Shown: positions 35,463-43,942 of the stretch, piece by piece
Numbering within the stretch: the first letter of the stretch is position 1
How the letters are laid out: each line of letters starts with the position of its first letter
Origin: Bacteroidota bacterium
GTDB lineage: Bacteria; Bacteroidota; Bacteroidia; AKYH767-A; 2013-40CM-41-45
DNA length: 64,000 nucleotides
Assembly (NCBI GenBank): GCA_016713765.1
Contig: JADJON010000003.1
Coordinates: 558,001-622,000 of the forward strand
Direction of reading: 5' to 3'
Position numbers and translations under genes: made by a program
The notes under the pieces: model-generated
Told to the model about the DNA's origin: nothing
What the model saw: the letters and a program-made list of their open reading frames with translations, nothing else
Databases searched by the model: none

Positions 35463-35881
35463 TTTTTCGTAGTCAATTTCTTCTTCGAGGATATTTTAAG
35501 AGCTGCTTTCTTCGCAGTCTTCAGTGCCTGCTGTTCGCGCTCCCAGGCAGCGCGGTATTTTACAATTTGAGTAATCAACTTCTTCGGGAGTGGTTGATCG
35601 AGTGGCAGATGGATGCTGCCCTTGGTAAAGGTGAACCCCTCGAGTTCATTGGCAAATGCAGCAACCCCGGTGCCGGTCGGGTACAAGCCGATGTGGTTCT
35701 TACAGGCGGCGAAATAGACCAGCACTTTCCCTTCGCGAAAGGCCGGCATGCCGTAGCTGATCGTTTCGGTGGATTTCGGAGCAGCTTTTTTAATGATCTC
35801 CCGGAGCTCGCTGAGTTTGGGTCGAATCCCGCGTTCACAGGCGGCAATGTACTGATCGATGGAGGTGACGGATGTGCGCAT
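35459..35881 (-). CDS. DUF1801 protein
   Basis: From the ATG at 35881 the protein has 140 residues of the DUF1801 (YdhG-like) fold: SIDQYIAACERGIRPKLSEL, ETISYGMPAF, and HIGLYPTGTGVAAF. The C-terminus is Lys-rich. The fold resembles frataxin-like iron-binding domains, but the function is open. The frame is open 20 codons upstream without similarity, so 35881 is chosen. Confidence 0.8.
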   Translation of the reverse strand: MRTSVTSIDQYIAACERGIRPKLSELREIIKKAAPKSTETISYGMPAFREGKVLVYFAACKNHIGLYPTGTGVAAFANELEGFTFTKGSIHLPLDQPLPKKLITQIVKYRAAWEREQQALKTAKKAALKISSKKKLTTKK

Positions 35882-36003
35882 AGCTGTCTGAAATTTATCA
35901 ATTCTTTCGAAAATAAATGAACCGAACCGGAGAATATCCAACCGAGTTCGCTCCGCATTTATTATCCCGCATCTACGGTTTTACATCGCCCGATTTCGTA
36001 CCT

Positions 36004-36011
36004 TACATTTG
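36004..36011 (+). promoter_or_regulatory. -7 box of ssb
   Basis: TACATTTG is a perfect TAnnTTTG match 37 bp before the ATG at 36049. Confidence 0.6.
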
Positions 36012-36048
36012 TCGGATAAACCATTATCTAACCTCAAATCACAATTCC

Positions 36049-36468
36049 ATGAGCGGAGTGAACAAAGTGATCCTGGTCGGCAACGTCGGTAAGGATCCGG
36101 AAGTGCGGTACCTGGAAGGAGGCGTGGCAACGGCCCGCTTCCCGCTGGCGACCTCGGAATCGTACAAGAACCGGGAAGGCCAGAAAGTCGAAACCACCGA
36201 ATGGCACAACATCGTGTTGTGGCGCGGTCTGGCGGAAGTGGCGGAGAAATACGTCCGCAAGGGCAAACAACTCTACATCGAAGGACGCATCCGGACGCGC
36301 TCCTACGGCGAAGAGAACAACAAAAAGTGGATCACCGAGATCGTAGCGGATACCATGACCATGCTCGGCGGACCGCGCAGCGAACAGAACGGTTCCGAAC
36401 CGGCCGCCGTCCAGGCACCGATCGAAACCAGCGCGATCCCCACGGGCGGCGACGACCTTCCGTTTTGA
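36049..36468 (+). CDS. ssb: Single-stranded DNA-binding protein
   Basis: SSB coats single-stranded DNA and recruits repair and replication proteins. The 139-residue protein has the OB fold (VNKVILVGNVGKDPEVRY, TEWHNIVLW, YIEGRIRTRSY), a short linker and the acidic partner-binding tip DDLPF. The frame is open upstream to 35917, but the ATG at 36049 begins the OB fold and follows a promoter box. It precedes gldE-gldD, the usual order in Bacteroidota. Confidence 0.95.
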   Translation: MSGVNKVILVGNVGKDPEVRYLEGGVATARFPLATSESYKNREGQKVETTEWHNIVLWRGLAEVAEKYVRKGKQLYIEGRIRTRSYGEENNKKWITEIVADTMTMLGGPRSEQNGSEPAAVQAPIETSAIPTGGDDLPF

Positions 36469-36525
36469 TTGTTAGGCTAGTCGGAAATTGTTGAAAGTCA
36501 GCTTTCCCGGCTGCCAACCCGAAGT

Positions 36526-36570
36526 ACAGCTAAGCGTGAAGTTTTATTAGCTTTGCGCTTAGCTGTTTTT
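36526..36570 (+). terminator. ssb terminator overlapping gldE-gldD promoter
   Basis: ACAGCTAAGCG (36526-36536) and CGCTTAGCTGT (36556-36566) form an 11-bp stem followed by Ts. The 19-base loop ends in TAGCTTTG (36548-36555), a perfect -7 box for the gene starting at 36592, so both signals occupy the same DNA. Confidence 0.75.
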
Positions 36571-36591
36571 AGTCAAAGAAGTTAATTCCCC

Positions 36592-38514
36592 TTGGATCCC
36601 GGCCCTGACCCCCTGCTCCTTTCCGTATTCTCGGTCCTTAACCCCGCTTTTACTTTCTCCTTTTCCTTTATAGTCGAGTCGGTCGTACTGGTCGTGTTGC
36701 TCTTCCTGTCCGGTTTCGTCTCCGGAGCGGAAACCGCCTTCTTCGCCATCACACCTGCCCAATTCATCGGGTTGCGTAACGCCCCGGGGACCGCTTCCCG
36801 GATCGTCTACAACCTGCTGAATCGACCCAAGCGCCTGTTGGCGACTTTACTGATCGTTATCAACTTCATCAACATCGCCATCGTGGTGATCTCGTCACTG
36901 CTGATGGAACAGGTCTTCGATTTCTCCAGTCATCCGTTGGCTGGTTTTCTTATCCAGGTGGTCGCCGTCACCTTCGTCATCATCGTCTTCTGCGAACTGA
37001 TGCCGAAGATGTACGCCACCCAAAATGCCATCTGGTTCTCCAACCTGGCCGCGCTTCCGCTTTTCGTGGTCGACAAACTGCTCCGGCCCATGTCGTGGCT
37101 GCTGGTCAAATCGACCGCGCTGGTCGACCGTCGCATTCAAAGTAAAGGGTACGACGTGACCGTCGATGAGTTGACGCATGCCATCGACATCACCTCCGAC
37201 AAGAACACTCCTGAAGACGAAAAGAACATCCTGAAAGGCATCGCCCGGTTCGGCAACATCGATGTCAAGCAGATCATGAAGCCACGGATGGATGTCTTCG
37301 CGATCGAACGCGAAACGCCGTTTTCGGAAGTGATCAAGCTGGTGAACGAACACCGGTACTCCCGCGTTCCGGTTTTCGAAGAAAGCTTCGACCGCGTCTC
37401 CGGCATCCTGTACATCAAGGACCTCCTGCCCTACCTCGACCAACAGGACGGCTCCAGCTTCGACTGGACGAGCCTCCTCCGCCCGGCTTATTTCGTTCCG
37501 GCCAGCAAGAAGATCAACGACCTTCTGCAGGAATTCCAGGAAATGAAGAACCACCTGGCCATCGTGGTGGACGAATACGGCGGCTCCTCGGGCATCGTGA
37601 CGCTGGAGGACATCCTCGAAGAGATCGTGGGCGAGATCAACGACGAATTCGACGACGACGAACTCAACTATTCCCGACTCGACGACCGCAATTTCGTGTT
37701 CGAAGGCAAGACCTTGCTGAACGACGTCTGCCGCATCACCGACCTCGACCGGAAATCCTTCGAGCTTGGCGAAGAGGAAACCGATACGCTGGCCGGATTC
37801 CTGCTGGCGGTGAAAGGCGGACTCCCTCAGGTGAACGAGGTGCTGCGTCATAACGGACTTGTGTTCACCATTGAGTCGGCAGATCGTCGTCGTATCAAGC
37901 GCGTAAAAGTTACTCTGCCGGAAATTGAACCTTCCAACGGAAGATCGCTGGCAGCCTGGCTCCTGCCCCTCGGTTTCGCGCTCTTGCTGAGCGGTTGCGA
38001 CGAACCTTATAATCCCAAACCGCGTGGCTATTTCCGGATCACACTCCCGGAAAAACAATATGCCCTGTGGGAAAGTCCCGGATGCCCCTTCGGCTCCGAG
38101 CTACCCTCCTATGTGCAGGTGATACCCGACACCAGTGCCGAGGCGGAGCCCTGCTGGATGAACCTGGAGTTTCCGGATTTCAAAGCAACCGTTTACCTCA
38201 CCTACAAGCCGGTCAATGGAAACCTGAACCGATACATTGAAGACAGCCGCACCTATGCCTACAAGCATGTGACGAAAGCTTCGGGTATCGACGAGATCAT
38301 CCTGCATGAACAACCCGGCGTGAGCGGACTGTTGTATAAGGTCAAAGGCAACGCGGCTTCTCCCCTGCAATTTTGGTTAACGGACAGTACCGCCCATTTC
38401 ATCCGTGGTTCACTCTATTTCTACGCCGTTCCGAACCCGGATTCGATCGCGCCGGTTCTCGACTTTGTACAATCGGATGTACAGCATTTCCTGGAACGAT
38501 TCCACTGGAAGTAA
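36592..38514 (+). CDS. gldE-gldD: GldE-GldD fusion: CNNM/CBS membrane protein joined to gliding lipoprotein
   Basis: One uninterrupted 640-codon frame holds two gliding and T9SS-associated proteins. Residues 1 to about 443 are GldE: a DUF21/CNNM membrane domain (FVSGAETAFFAI), two CBS domains (MKPRMDVFAIERETPFSEV; MKNHLAIVVDEYGGSSGIVT) and a CorC/HlyC transporter-associated domain. Residues about 455-640 are GldD: a hydrophobic stretch with a lipobox (LLLSGC, Cys469), CDEPYNPKPRGYFRI and the remaining GldD domain. Between them there is no stop codon and no in-frame ATG, GTG or usable TTG. The start is TTG at 36592; no better start exists upstream of the first membrane helix. The family calls are confident; whether one or two polypeptides result is open. 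Confidence 0.9.
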   Translation: MDPGPDPLLLSVFSVLNPAFTFSFSFIVESVVLVVLLFLSGFVSGAETAFFAITPAQFIGLRNAPGTASRIVYNLLNRPKRLLATLLIVINFINIAIVVISSLLMEQVFDFSSHPLAGFLIQVVAVTFVIIVFCELMPKMYATQNAIWFSNLAALPLFVVDKLLRPMSWLLVKSTALVDRRIQSKGYDVTVDELTHAIDITSDKNTPEDEKNILKGIARFGNIDVKQIMKPRMDVFAIERETPFSEVIKLVNEHRYSRVPVFEESFDRVSGILYIKDLLPYLDQQDGSSFDWTSLLRPAYFVPASKKINDLLQEFQEMKNHLAIVVDEYGGSSGIVTLEDILEEIVGEINDEFDDDELNYSRLDDRNFVFEGKTLLNDVCRITDLDRKSFELGEEETDTLAGFLLAVKGGLPQVNEVLRHNGLVFTIESADRRRIKRVKVTLPEIEPSNGRSLAAWLLPLGFALLLSGCDEPYNPKPRGYFRITLPEKQYALWESPGCPFGSELPSYVQVIPDTSAEAEPCWMNLEFPDFKATVYLTYKPVNGNLNRYIEDSRTYAYKHVTKASGIDEIILHEQPGVSGLLYKVKGNAASPLQFWLTDSTAHFIRGSLYFYAVPNPDSIAPVLDFVQSDVQHFLERFHWK

Positions 38515-38526
38515 TTTACTCCTTCG

Positions 38527-39930
38527 ATGAAACTGGGTCGACGCGTCGAAGAATTCGCGATTACCGCCATCGACCGAGACGGACTTCCGTACGGGCCGTT
38601 CGAAGGAGGAAAACTCTACGTCGACAAATCCCTTCCGGGAGATATCGCCGATGTGCAGGCGATCCGCGTCAGCAAAGGCGACTTTCCCGTCTCCACCGGA
38701 AGGATCGTCCGCTTGTTACAAGCGAGTCCCGATCGCATCGATCCGTTCTGTCCGCACTTCGAACACTGTGGGGGTTGTCAATGGCAGCATACGTCCTATG
38801 CGCACCAACTGGAGATCAAGCACGGACAAGTCAGCGAACTGTTCGCCCGGCATCTTCCCGACGGGATGACGGTCCCTCCGGTCTTGCCATCACCACAGCA
38901 ACTGCGTTACCGCAACAAGATCGTCTTCACCTTCTCCAACCGGCGTTGGATGACGCCGGAAGAAAAGACCTCGCCCGATACCATTCGGCGTCCTGCCGCC
39001 GGCTTCCTGATGCGTGGCAAGTACGATCACACCCTGGAGATCCATGAATGCGCATTGATCGACCCGATCGCCGTCCGCATCCTCCACCGGCTGCGCGACA
39101 TCGCACTCGAAGCAGGCATGAAGTTCTACGACATGCGCGAGGAATACGGCTTCCTGCGCGGACTGGCACTGCGCTTCGGCGATCCCGGCCATCTGCTGGC
39201 GGCCATCATCACGGCGGAGCAGGATGATGAAAAACTCAACGTGCTGACAGAAGGCCTGACCCGTGACTTTCCCGAGATCACCGGTTATTTTCAATTGTTC
39301 AACCCCGACAAGAGCGGAGTCAACATGGATGCTCCTGCCCGACACCTGCGGGGTGAAACGCAACTGCCCATGAGCCTGGATGGCTTTCAGTTCCTGGTCA
39401 GTCCCAACGCCTTCTTCCAGACGAATACGGGGCAAACACTTCGTCTCTATCAAACCGCATTGGATTTCGCCGCATTGAAAGGAAGCGAACGTGTGCTTGA
39501 CCTCTACTGCGGTACCGGAACCATCAGTCTTTTTCTTGCACGACAGGCGGCATTCGTCACCGGGGTAGAATTCGTCGATGCCGCGGTGAACGATGCACGA
39601 ACAAATGCCAACCGGAACGGAATCACGAACGTCGATTTCATCGCCGGCGATCTGAAGGACGAAATCAGTCGGTTCACGGAATCATCGACCGAAGTGATCG
39701 ATGTGGTGGTAACCGATCCGCCCCGTGCCGGCCACCACCGGGCGGTTAATCAGGCTTTACTAAAACTCGCGCCTAAGCGTATCGTTTACATCAGCTGCAA
39801 TCCGATCACCCAGGAACGGGACACCCGCATGCTGTCGGATCGCTACCGGCTCACGCGCATTCAGCCGGTCGATATGTTTCCGCATACCGGTCACGTGGAA
39901 AACGTCGTGTTGTTGGAACGTCGCGACTGA
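38527..39930 (+). CDS. rlmD: 23S rRNA (uracil-C5) methyltransferase RlmD/RumA
   Basis: The enzyme methylates a uracil in 23S rRNA at C5 using SAM. The 467-residue protein has an N-terminal TRAM domain and iron-sulfur cysteines 75, 81 and 84 (CPHFEHCGGCQW), with the fourth probably in HECALI near residue 177. Its SAM motif is VLDLYCGTGTISL, and the catalytic Cys is in YISCNP. The family contains RlmC and RlmD types, so the exact uracil is inferred. Its stop TGA abuts the TCA of the converging ctaA gene with no base between them. Confidence 0.9.
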   Translation: MKLGRRVEEFAITAIDRDGLPYGPFEGGKLYVDKSLPGDIADVQAIRVSKGDFPVSTGRIVRLLQASPDRIDPFCPHFEHCGGCQWQHTSYAHQLEIKHGQVSELFARHLPDGMTVPPVLPSPQQLRYRNKIVFTFSNRRWMTPEEKTSPDTIRRPAAGFLMRGKYDHTLEIHECALIDPIAVRILHRLRDIALEAGMKFYDMREEYGFLRGLALRFGDPGHLLAAIITAEQDDEKLNVLTEGLTRDFPEITGYFQLFNPDKSGVNMDAPARHLRGETQLPMSLDGFQFLVSPNAFFQTNTGQTLRLYQTALDFAALKGSERVLDLYCGTGTISLFLARQAAFVTGVEFVDAAVNDARTNANRNGITNVDFIAGDLKDEISRFTESSTEVIDVVVTDPPRAGHHRAVNQALLKLAPKRIVYISCNPITQERDTRMLSDRYRLTRIQPVDMFPHTGHVENVVLLERRD

Positions 39931-40962
39931 TCAGGCAGTCAGGGCGGTGCCGCGAAAACGGAACTGCACGTAGATCATCGCGGTGAACAGGAAAAAAGCA
40001 CCGATCTGGTGCACGGACGCGAGCACGATCGGCGCCTGGTAAAGGATCGTCAGCACGCCAAGGACAAACTGCACTGCCAAAGCCGCATAGAACCAGTTAA
40101 GCGCCGTCCGCTGGCTCGTTTCCATTCGCTCGTTCCGGGCCAGGTTCCACACATAGCCGGCCATGGCGAGGAGCGTGAACGCGAAGAAGCGGTGAATGAA
40201 CTGCACCAGCTCCGGGTTATCGAAGAAGTTGGCGATACCGTCTTCCGCATACCAACCACCGACCGGAAACACCTGTCCGCTCATGAGCGGGAACGTGTTG
40301 TGCAACTTACCGGCATGTAATCCCGCGACGAATGCTCCGTACACGAGCTGTGCCATCAGCACCGAGAAGGTGGCTACGCCCAGCTGCCGGAGCTTCGTCG
40401 AAGCCGGCACCAGCGCGCGTGGATACAGCAACTGCAACGCGTACCACCAGGTGAAGCCGAAGGTGATGAAGGCCGTGATCAGGTGAATGGCCAGCCGGAT
40501 GTGCGACACACTCGTACGTTCGGTGAGCCCGCTCTTCACCATGAACCAGCCAAGGAACCCCTGCAAGCCACCGAGTGCGAACAGGAAGAGCGCCTTCCGG
40601 GTCATGGCGCGATCCAGTTGACGGGTGATCAGGAACCAGATGAACGGCAGCAAGAAGACCACACCGATCAACCTGCCTACCAGGCGGTGAATGAACTCCC
40701 ACCAGAAGATCGCCTTGAAATCCTGCAATTCGAAATGCGCATTGATCTTCTCGTACTGGGGAATCTGTTTGTACTTCTCAAAAGCTTCCTGCCACTCCTG
40801 GTCGTTCAAAGGAGGTACAGCGCCCATGATCGGAGCCCATTCCGTGATGGATAAGCCGGAACCGGTCAGGCGGGTGATGCCGCCGATGACCACCATCGCG
40901 AAGATCAGGAAACAGCCGCTCAGCAGCCAGATTGCGACGTAACGACGAGATCGATCGTTCAT
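39931..40962 (-). CDS. ctaA: Haem A synthase (COX15/CtaA)
   Basis: The protein oxidises haem O to haem A for aa3-type cytochrome oxidase. From the ATG at 40962 it has 343 residues with about eight membrane helices. Conserved features are GGITRLTGSGLSITEW near the start, EFIHRLVGRLIG with a haem-ligand His, and the later HIRLAIH and FIHRFFAF blocks. The frame is open 66 codons upstream into the next gene without similarity. No cytochrome oxidase genes are in the window. Confidence 0.93.
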   Translation of the reverse strand: MNDRSRRYVAIWLLSGCFLIFAMVVIGGITRLTGSGLSITEWAPIMGAVPPLNDQEWQEAFEKYKQIPQYEKINAHFELQDFKAIFWWEFIHRLVGRLIGVVFLLPFIWFLITRQLDRAMTRKALFLFALGGLQGFLGWFMVKSGLTERTSVSHIRLAIHLITAFITFGFTWWYALQLLYPRALVPASTKLRQLGVATFSVLMAQLVYGAFVAGLHAGKLHNTFPLMSGQVFPVGGWYAEDGIANFFDNPELVQFIHRFFAFTLLAMAGYVWNLARNERMETSQRTALNWFYAALAVQFVLGVLTILYQAPIVLASVHQIGAFFLFTAMIYVQFRFRGTALTA

Positions 40963-41017
40963 ATGCTTTGCAGCTATAACCATTCCGGTACGGCAAAGTT
41001 CAAATCGAAGCAGGAGA

Positions 41018-42511
41018 TCAGTCGTACTTCGGCTTGAGGAACCAGCGGTCGGAAATGGTAAAGCCCAGGGTGAAACGCAGGTAACGTTCCTTGAGCAGGT
41101 CGGATTCGACCGTACCGCGTTCGCCTGCCTCCGCAGCGAACTGGATGAAGGTGGAAGCACGCCGGATCGGAATTCCGAGTCCGATGCTCACACCCATTTC
41201 GTTCAACTGGTTACCGCGCAATTGGAGAAATGTACGGGCATAGTGGAATCCGGCACGGTACTGAACGGTCTTATAGCGGTTTTTCAAGACGCGATCATTC
41301 GGAGTGAACTGCCCGCCGACGGAAACGCGCCAGCTATCGGCCAGTGAATCGGATGCACCGAAGTAACGATAGGTATTCCAATTCTGCGTCTGGAAGTCGG
41401 CGCCGGCCAACCAGCGCGTACCCTGCCGGATAGAAGCGCCGAAGCCAAGGCCGACAGGAAGTTTGACACGCCCCTCTGCTCCTTCAACATAAGCGATCGT
41501 ATCCCGCACGACAATCTGGTCGCGCGAGGAATTGTCGAAGTACTTGAACGAAGTGGCCGTATACGTCTGCCGGGCATGCAATTCGGCGGCAGGCGAATAC
41601 GTCGCGCCGAACGTCAGGCTCCAATCACCCCGTTCACGCCGACGCTTCACGTCTCCCCGTTCCTGACGGAGTTGCCGAATGCGGTTTTTCAGGAATTCGC
41701 GACGCTCCGCATAACCGGCTTGCAGGCTGTCGGAAGCTTTGCGCGCAACATCGTCCAGGTGCACGAGCGAATCCTCCAACGGACGAATGAGCTTGTCGAA
41801 CTCCAGCAAGGAATCAGACGGAGAGAGCCGCAGACTGTCGATGGTGTATTGAACACCGAGGTTATAGGTAAACCAGCCGAGCGATGTATTCTCCAGTAAA
41901 CGCGTGTTGAAGTTCACCGGATTGTCGAATTCGATCCGTCGGTCCTGACCGAGTACACCGAAGAGGTACGAGACATTCGCGCCGATACTCAACGGCGTAT
42001 TCTTGAAGGGACGAACTCCCGTAGAAATGAAAAAGTTGTTGAGCCCGCCGCTTCCCTGGTAAATACGTGTCTCCACTTCACCGAGCACATTGGTCTGCGG
42101 ATCTTTAACGGAGTACCCGATGTTGCTGTAGGGCATGAGTCCGAAACCGAGTCCCCACCGCTTCGACTTGAGCGGCACTCCGAGCGCGAAGTAGCTGAAG
42201 GAAACCGTATGCTGTTCCTGTCGGGCGTCGGCTGAATTGATCTCCATCAAATTGGCATTGGCGCCCAACTCGAAGGTGGTCAGGAAGAGGTTGGAATAAG
42301 CCGCGGGGTTCTGAAAGTTCAGTTGAAGGTTGAGCGGAACACCGATGGAAACGCCCCCCATCCCGAGGTGACGAGCGCCGCCCTGGAATTGCAGGTCGCC
42401 GATGCCATACCGGGAGTAAGGCGAGGAAGTAGCATTCTGAGAACGCGCGGAAAACACGCACAGGAAAAGCGCCGCCAGCAGTAGGATGCCGGACTTAGCG
42501 GTTCGCGTCAT
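41018..42511 (-). CDS. Outer-membrane beta-barrel protein of unknown function
   Basis: From MTRTAK at 42511 the protein has 497 residues with a signal peptide (ILLLAALFLCVFSARSQ). The start of the mature part, SSPYSRYGIGDLQFQGGARH with LGMGGVSIG, is typical of a Bacteroidota outer-membrane family related to FadL/OmpP1-like barrels. Alternating aromatic strands run to the C-terminus. A central charged segment (about 270-310, RREFLKNRIRQLRQERGDVKRRRERG) would form a coiled coil. The start overlaps the coaX stop by 17 bp; ATG 42529 is an alternative. Confidence 0.78.
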   Translation of the reverse strand: MTRTAKSGILLLAALFLCVFSARSQNATSSPYSRYGIGDLQFQGGARHLGMGGVSIGVPLNLQLNFQNPAAYSNLFLTTFELGANANLMEINSADARQEQHTVSFSYFALGVPLKSKRWGLGFGLMPYSNIGYSVKDPQTNVLGEVETRIYQGSGGLNNFFISTGVRPFKNTPLSIGANVSYLFGVLGQDRRIEFDNPVNFNTRLLENTSLGWFTYNLGVQYTIDSLRLSPSDSLLEFDKLIRPLEDSLVHLDDVARKASDSLQAGYAERREFLKNRIRQLRQERGDVKRRRERGDWSLTFGATYSPAAELHARQTYTATSFKYFDNSSRDQIVVRDTIAYVEGAEGRVKLPVGLGFGASIRQGTRWLAGADFQTQNWNTYRYFGASDSLADSWRVSVGGQFTPNDRVLKNRYKTVQYRAGFHYARTFLQLRGNQLNEMGVSIGLGIPIRRASTFIQFAAEAGERGTVESDLLKERYLRFTLGFTISDRWFLKPKYD

Positions 42512-43238
42512 GGTAACGATAGATTTCATAAAGTCCGTAGAGGACCAAATCAGGGGCGGCAAAGATGTTGATTTTTAGCCGTTCAGCCAAACCGGCCGCG
42601 TCTCCGCCGGTGATCAGGACTTTCAGCCGCGGATACATCTTTTTGTACTCTTTGACCATTTCACGGATCTCAGCCATTGCCCCATTCATGACGCCCGAAC
42701 GCATACTGGAAAGCGTGTCACTGCCAAGCAAGGGATTATCCCATTGCAGCTTCACTTTCGGCAGTCCTCCGGTAAAGGCATGGAGTGCTTCAAAACGCAT
42801 GTGAAGGCCGGGGGAAATACTGCCGCCTATATAGGTGCCACCCGCTTGAACCAGATCAAAGGTGATGCAGGTCCCTGCTCCGATTACCAATACGTGCTGA
42901 CGGGGGTAACGGGCCGCCGCTGCTACGGCCATCGCGATCCGGTCGCGTCCCAGCGTAGCCGGCGATTTGTATGCATTCCGGATAGGGAGTGGAGTACGAT
43001 GAGAGAGTTCCAGGAAACCGGGCAACTTTTTTAAGAATTTTAATACCGGAGCAGGCAGTGGTGCGACGGCAGATAATATGGCACCGGAAAATTCGAAACG
43101 ACGCGAGAGCGATTGCAAGCGGTTCAGGCTCAGCACAGAGAACGCCTCCTGGTGGATCAACGTACCGCCCGAAAAGACACCGATTTTCACCCGGGTGTTA
43201 CCGCGGTCGATGGCCAGCAAAAGAGCTTTGCTTTTCAT
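42495..43238 (-). CDS. coaX: Type III pantothenate kinase
   Basis: CoaX phosphorylates pantothenate, the first step of CoA synthesis. The 247-residue protein has the ASKHA-fold motifs DRGNTRVKIG (from residue 11), GRDRIA, GAGTCITFDLV and GGSISPGLHMR, all typical of type III enzymes. It shares an operon with the outer-membrane protein gene downstream, as is common in this phylum. A weak -7-like box lies 4 bp before the start. Confidence 0.95.
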   Translation of the reverse strand: MKSKALLLAIDRGNTRVKIGVFSGGTLIHQEAFSVLSLNRLQSLSRRFEFSGAILSAVAPLPAPVLKFLKKLPGFLELSHRTPLPIRNAYKSPATLGRDRIAMAVAAAARYPRQHVLVIGAGTCITFDLVQAGGTYIGGSISPGLHMRFEALHAFTGGLPKVKLQWDNPLLGSDTLSSMRSGVMNGAMAEIREMVKEYKKMYPRLKVLITGGDAAGLAERLKINIFAAPDLVLYGLYEIYRYHDANR

Positions 43239-43292
43239 GCGGTCAAGATACGCGGGTACATGCGGGCGGAAACGCGGTTTTTGAAAAGAAAT

Positions 43293-43321
43293 TTTGTGAA
43301 TTGAAAATTTCCCTACTTTTG
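43293..43321 (+). promoter_or_regulatory. Promoter of tRNA-Phe
   Basis: TTTG at 43293-43296 and TACTTTTG at 43314-43321 (perfect TAnnTTTG) are 17 bp apart, and the tRNA begins 15 bp downstream. Confidence 0.65.
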
Positions 43322-43335
43322 CCCCACTCTAAGCC

Positions 43336-43411
43336 GGTGATGTAGCTCAGTTGGTAGAGCAAAGGACTGAAAATCCTTGTGTCAGTGGTTCGATTCCACT
43401 CATCACCACCA
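43336..43411 (+). tRNA. tRNA-Phe(GAA)
   Basis: The acceptor stem GGTGATG/CATCACC, a D arm with AGCTCAGTTGGTAGAGC, the anticodon arm AAGGA-CTGAAAA-TCCTT and a T arm AGTGG-TTCGATT-CCACT give a complete cloverleaf. The anticodon GAA is at 43369-43371. The discriminator A is followed by an encoded CCA (43409-43411). Confidence 0.97.
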
Positions 43412-43431
43412 CTTTAGGCCTCCATAGGTCA

Positions 43432-43842
43432 ATGAAACAAACGGATAAGCCCTTCAAGTTTCAGCGGGTCCTCCTGATCGACGACAACGACATTGATAAC
43501 TTCATCAATGAGCGTATGATCACGACCAATTCCTTTTCGCAGCAGGTCGTCGTGAAGAATTCCGCCGAAGGAGCTCTCCAGTTTCTCCGTGACAATGCAT
43601 CCAATGCGGCCGTGTTGCCCCAGGTGATTTTCCTGGACCTTAACATGCCTGTGATGGACGGTTTCGGTTTTCTGGCCGAATACGAGCAGTTGCCCGAGAG
43701 TATCCGTTCCTTCTGCAAGGTGATCGTGCTTTCCTCCTCCATCAGTCCCGAAGACATCAACCGGGCCTCCACGAATCCCTATGTCGTCAAGTACGTCAAC
43801 AAGCCGTTGAACGAAAAGTACCTGGACGCGATAAACTTCTAG
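43432..43842 (+). CDS. Single-domain response regulator
   Basis: This 136-residue protein is a lone receiver domain of the CheY type: acidic pocket LLIDDND (15-21), phospho-acceptor Asp69 in VIFLDLNMPVMDG, and Lys in VNKPLN. It has no output domain. It starts 20 bp after tRNA-Phe with no clear promoter of its own, so it may be transcribed through the tRNA. Short AGTAATT repeats follow its stop codon. The cognate kinase is unknown; the nearest kinase is 9 kb away. Confidence 0.9.
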   Translation: MKQTDKPFKFQRVLLIDDNDIDNFINERMITTNSFSQQVVVKNSAEGALQFLRDNASNAAVLPQVIFLDLNMPVMDGFGFLAEYEQLPESIRSFCKVIVLSSSISPEDINRASTNPYVVKYVNKPLNEKYLDAINF

Positions 43843-43874
43843 TAGTAATTAGTAATTGGTAATTAGTAATTAAG
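43843..43874. repeat. AGTAATT heptamers after the response regulator
   Basis: Four heptamers of the form RGTAATT (43844-43871) begin two bases after the TAG stop codon. Confidence 0.75.
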
Positions 43875-43942
43875 GACTCAGCGTAGTCTTTTTATAGATT
43901 GTTTCCGCACGCTAATCAGCGTTTTTTCTTTCTGTCCGGAAA

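Noticed and set aside
37861..37998. A separate gldD start at GTG 37861 or TTG 37984
   Set aside because: The GTG would put 45 residues including GldE sequence before the lipobox cysteine, and the TTG leaves only four residues before it; neither makes a signal peptide.
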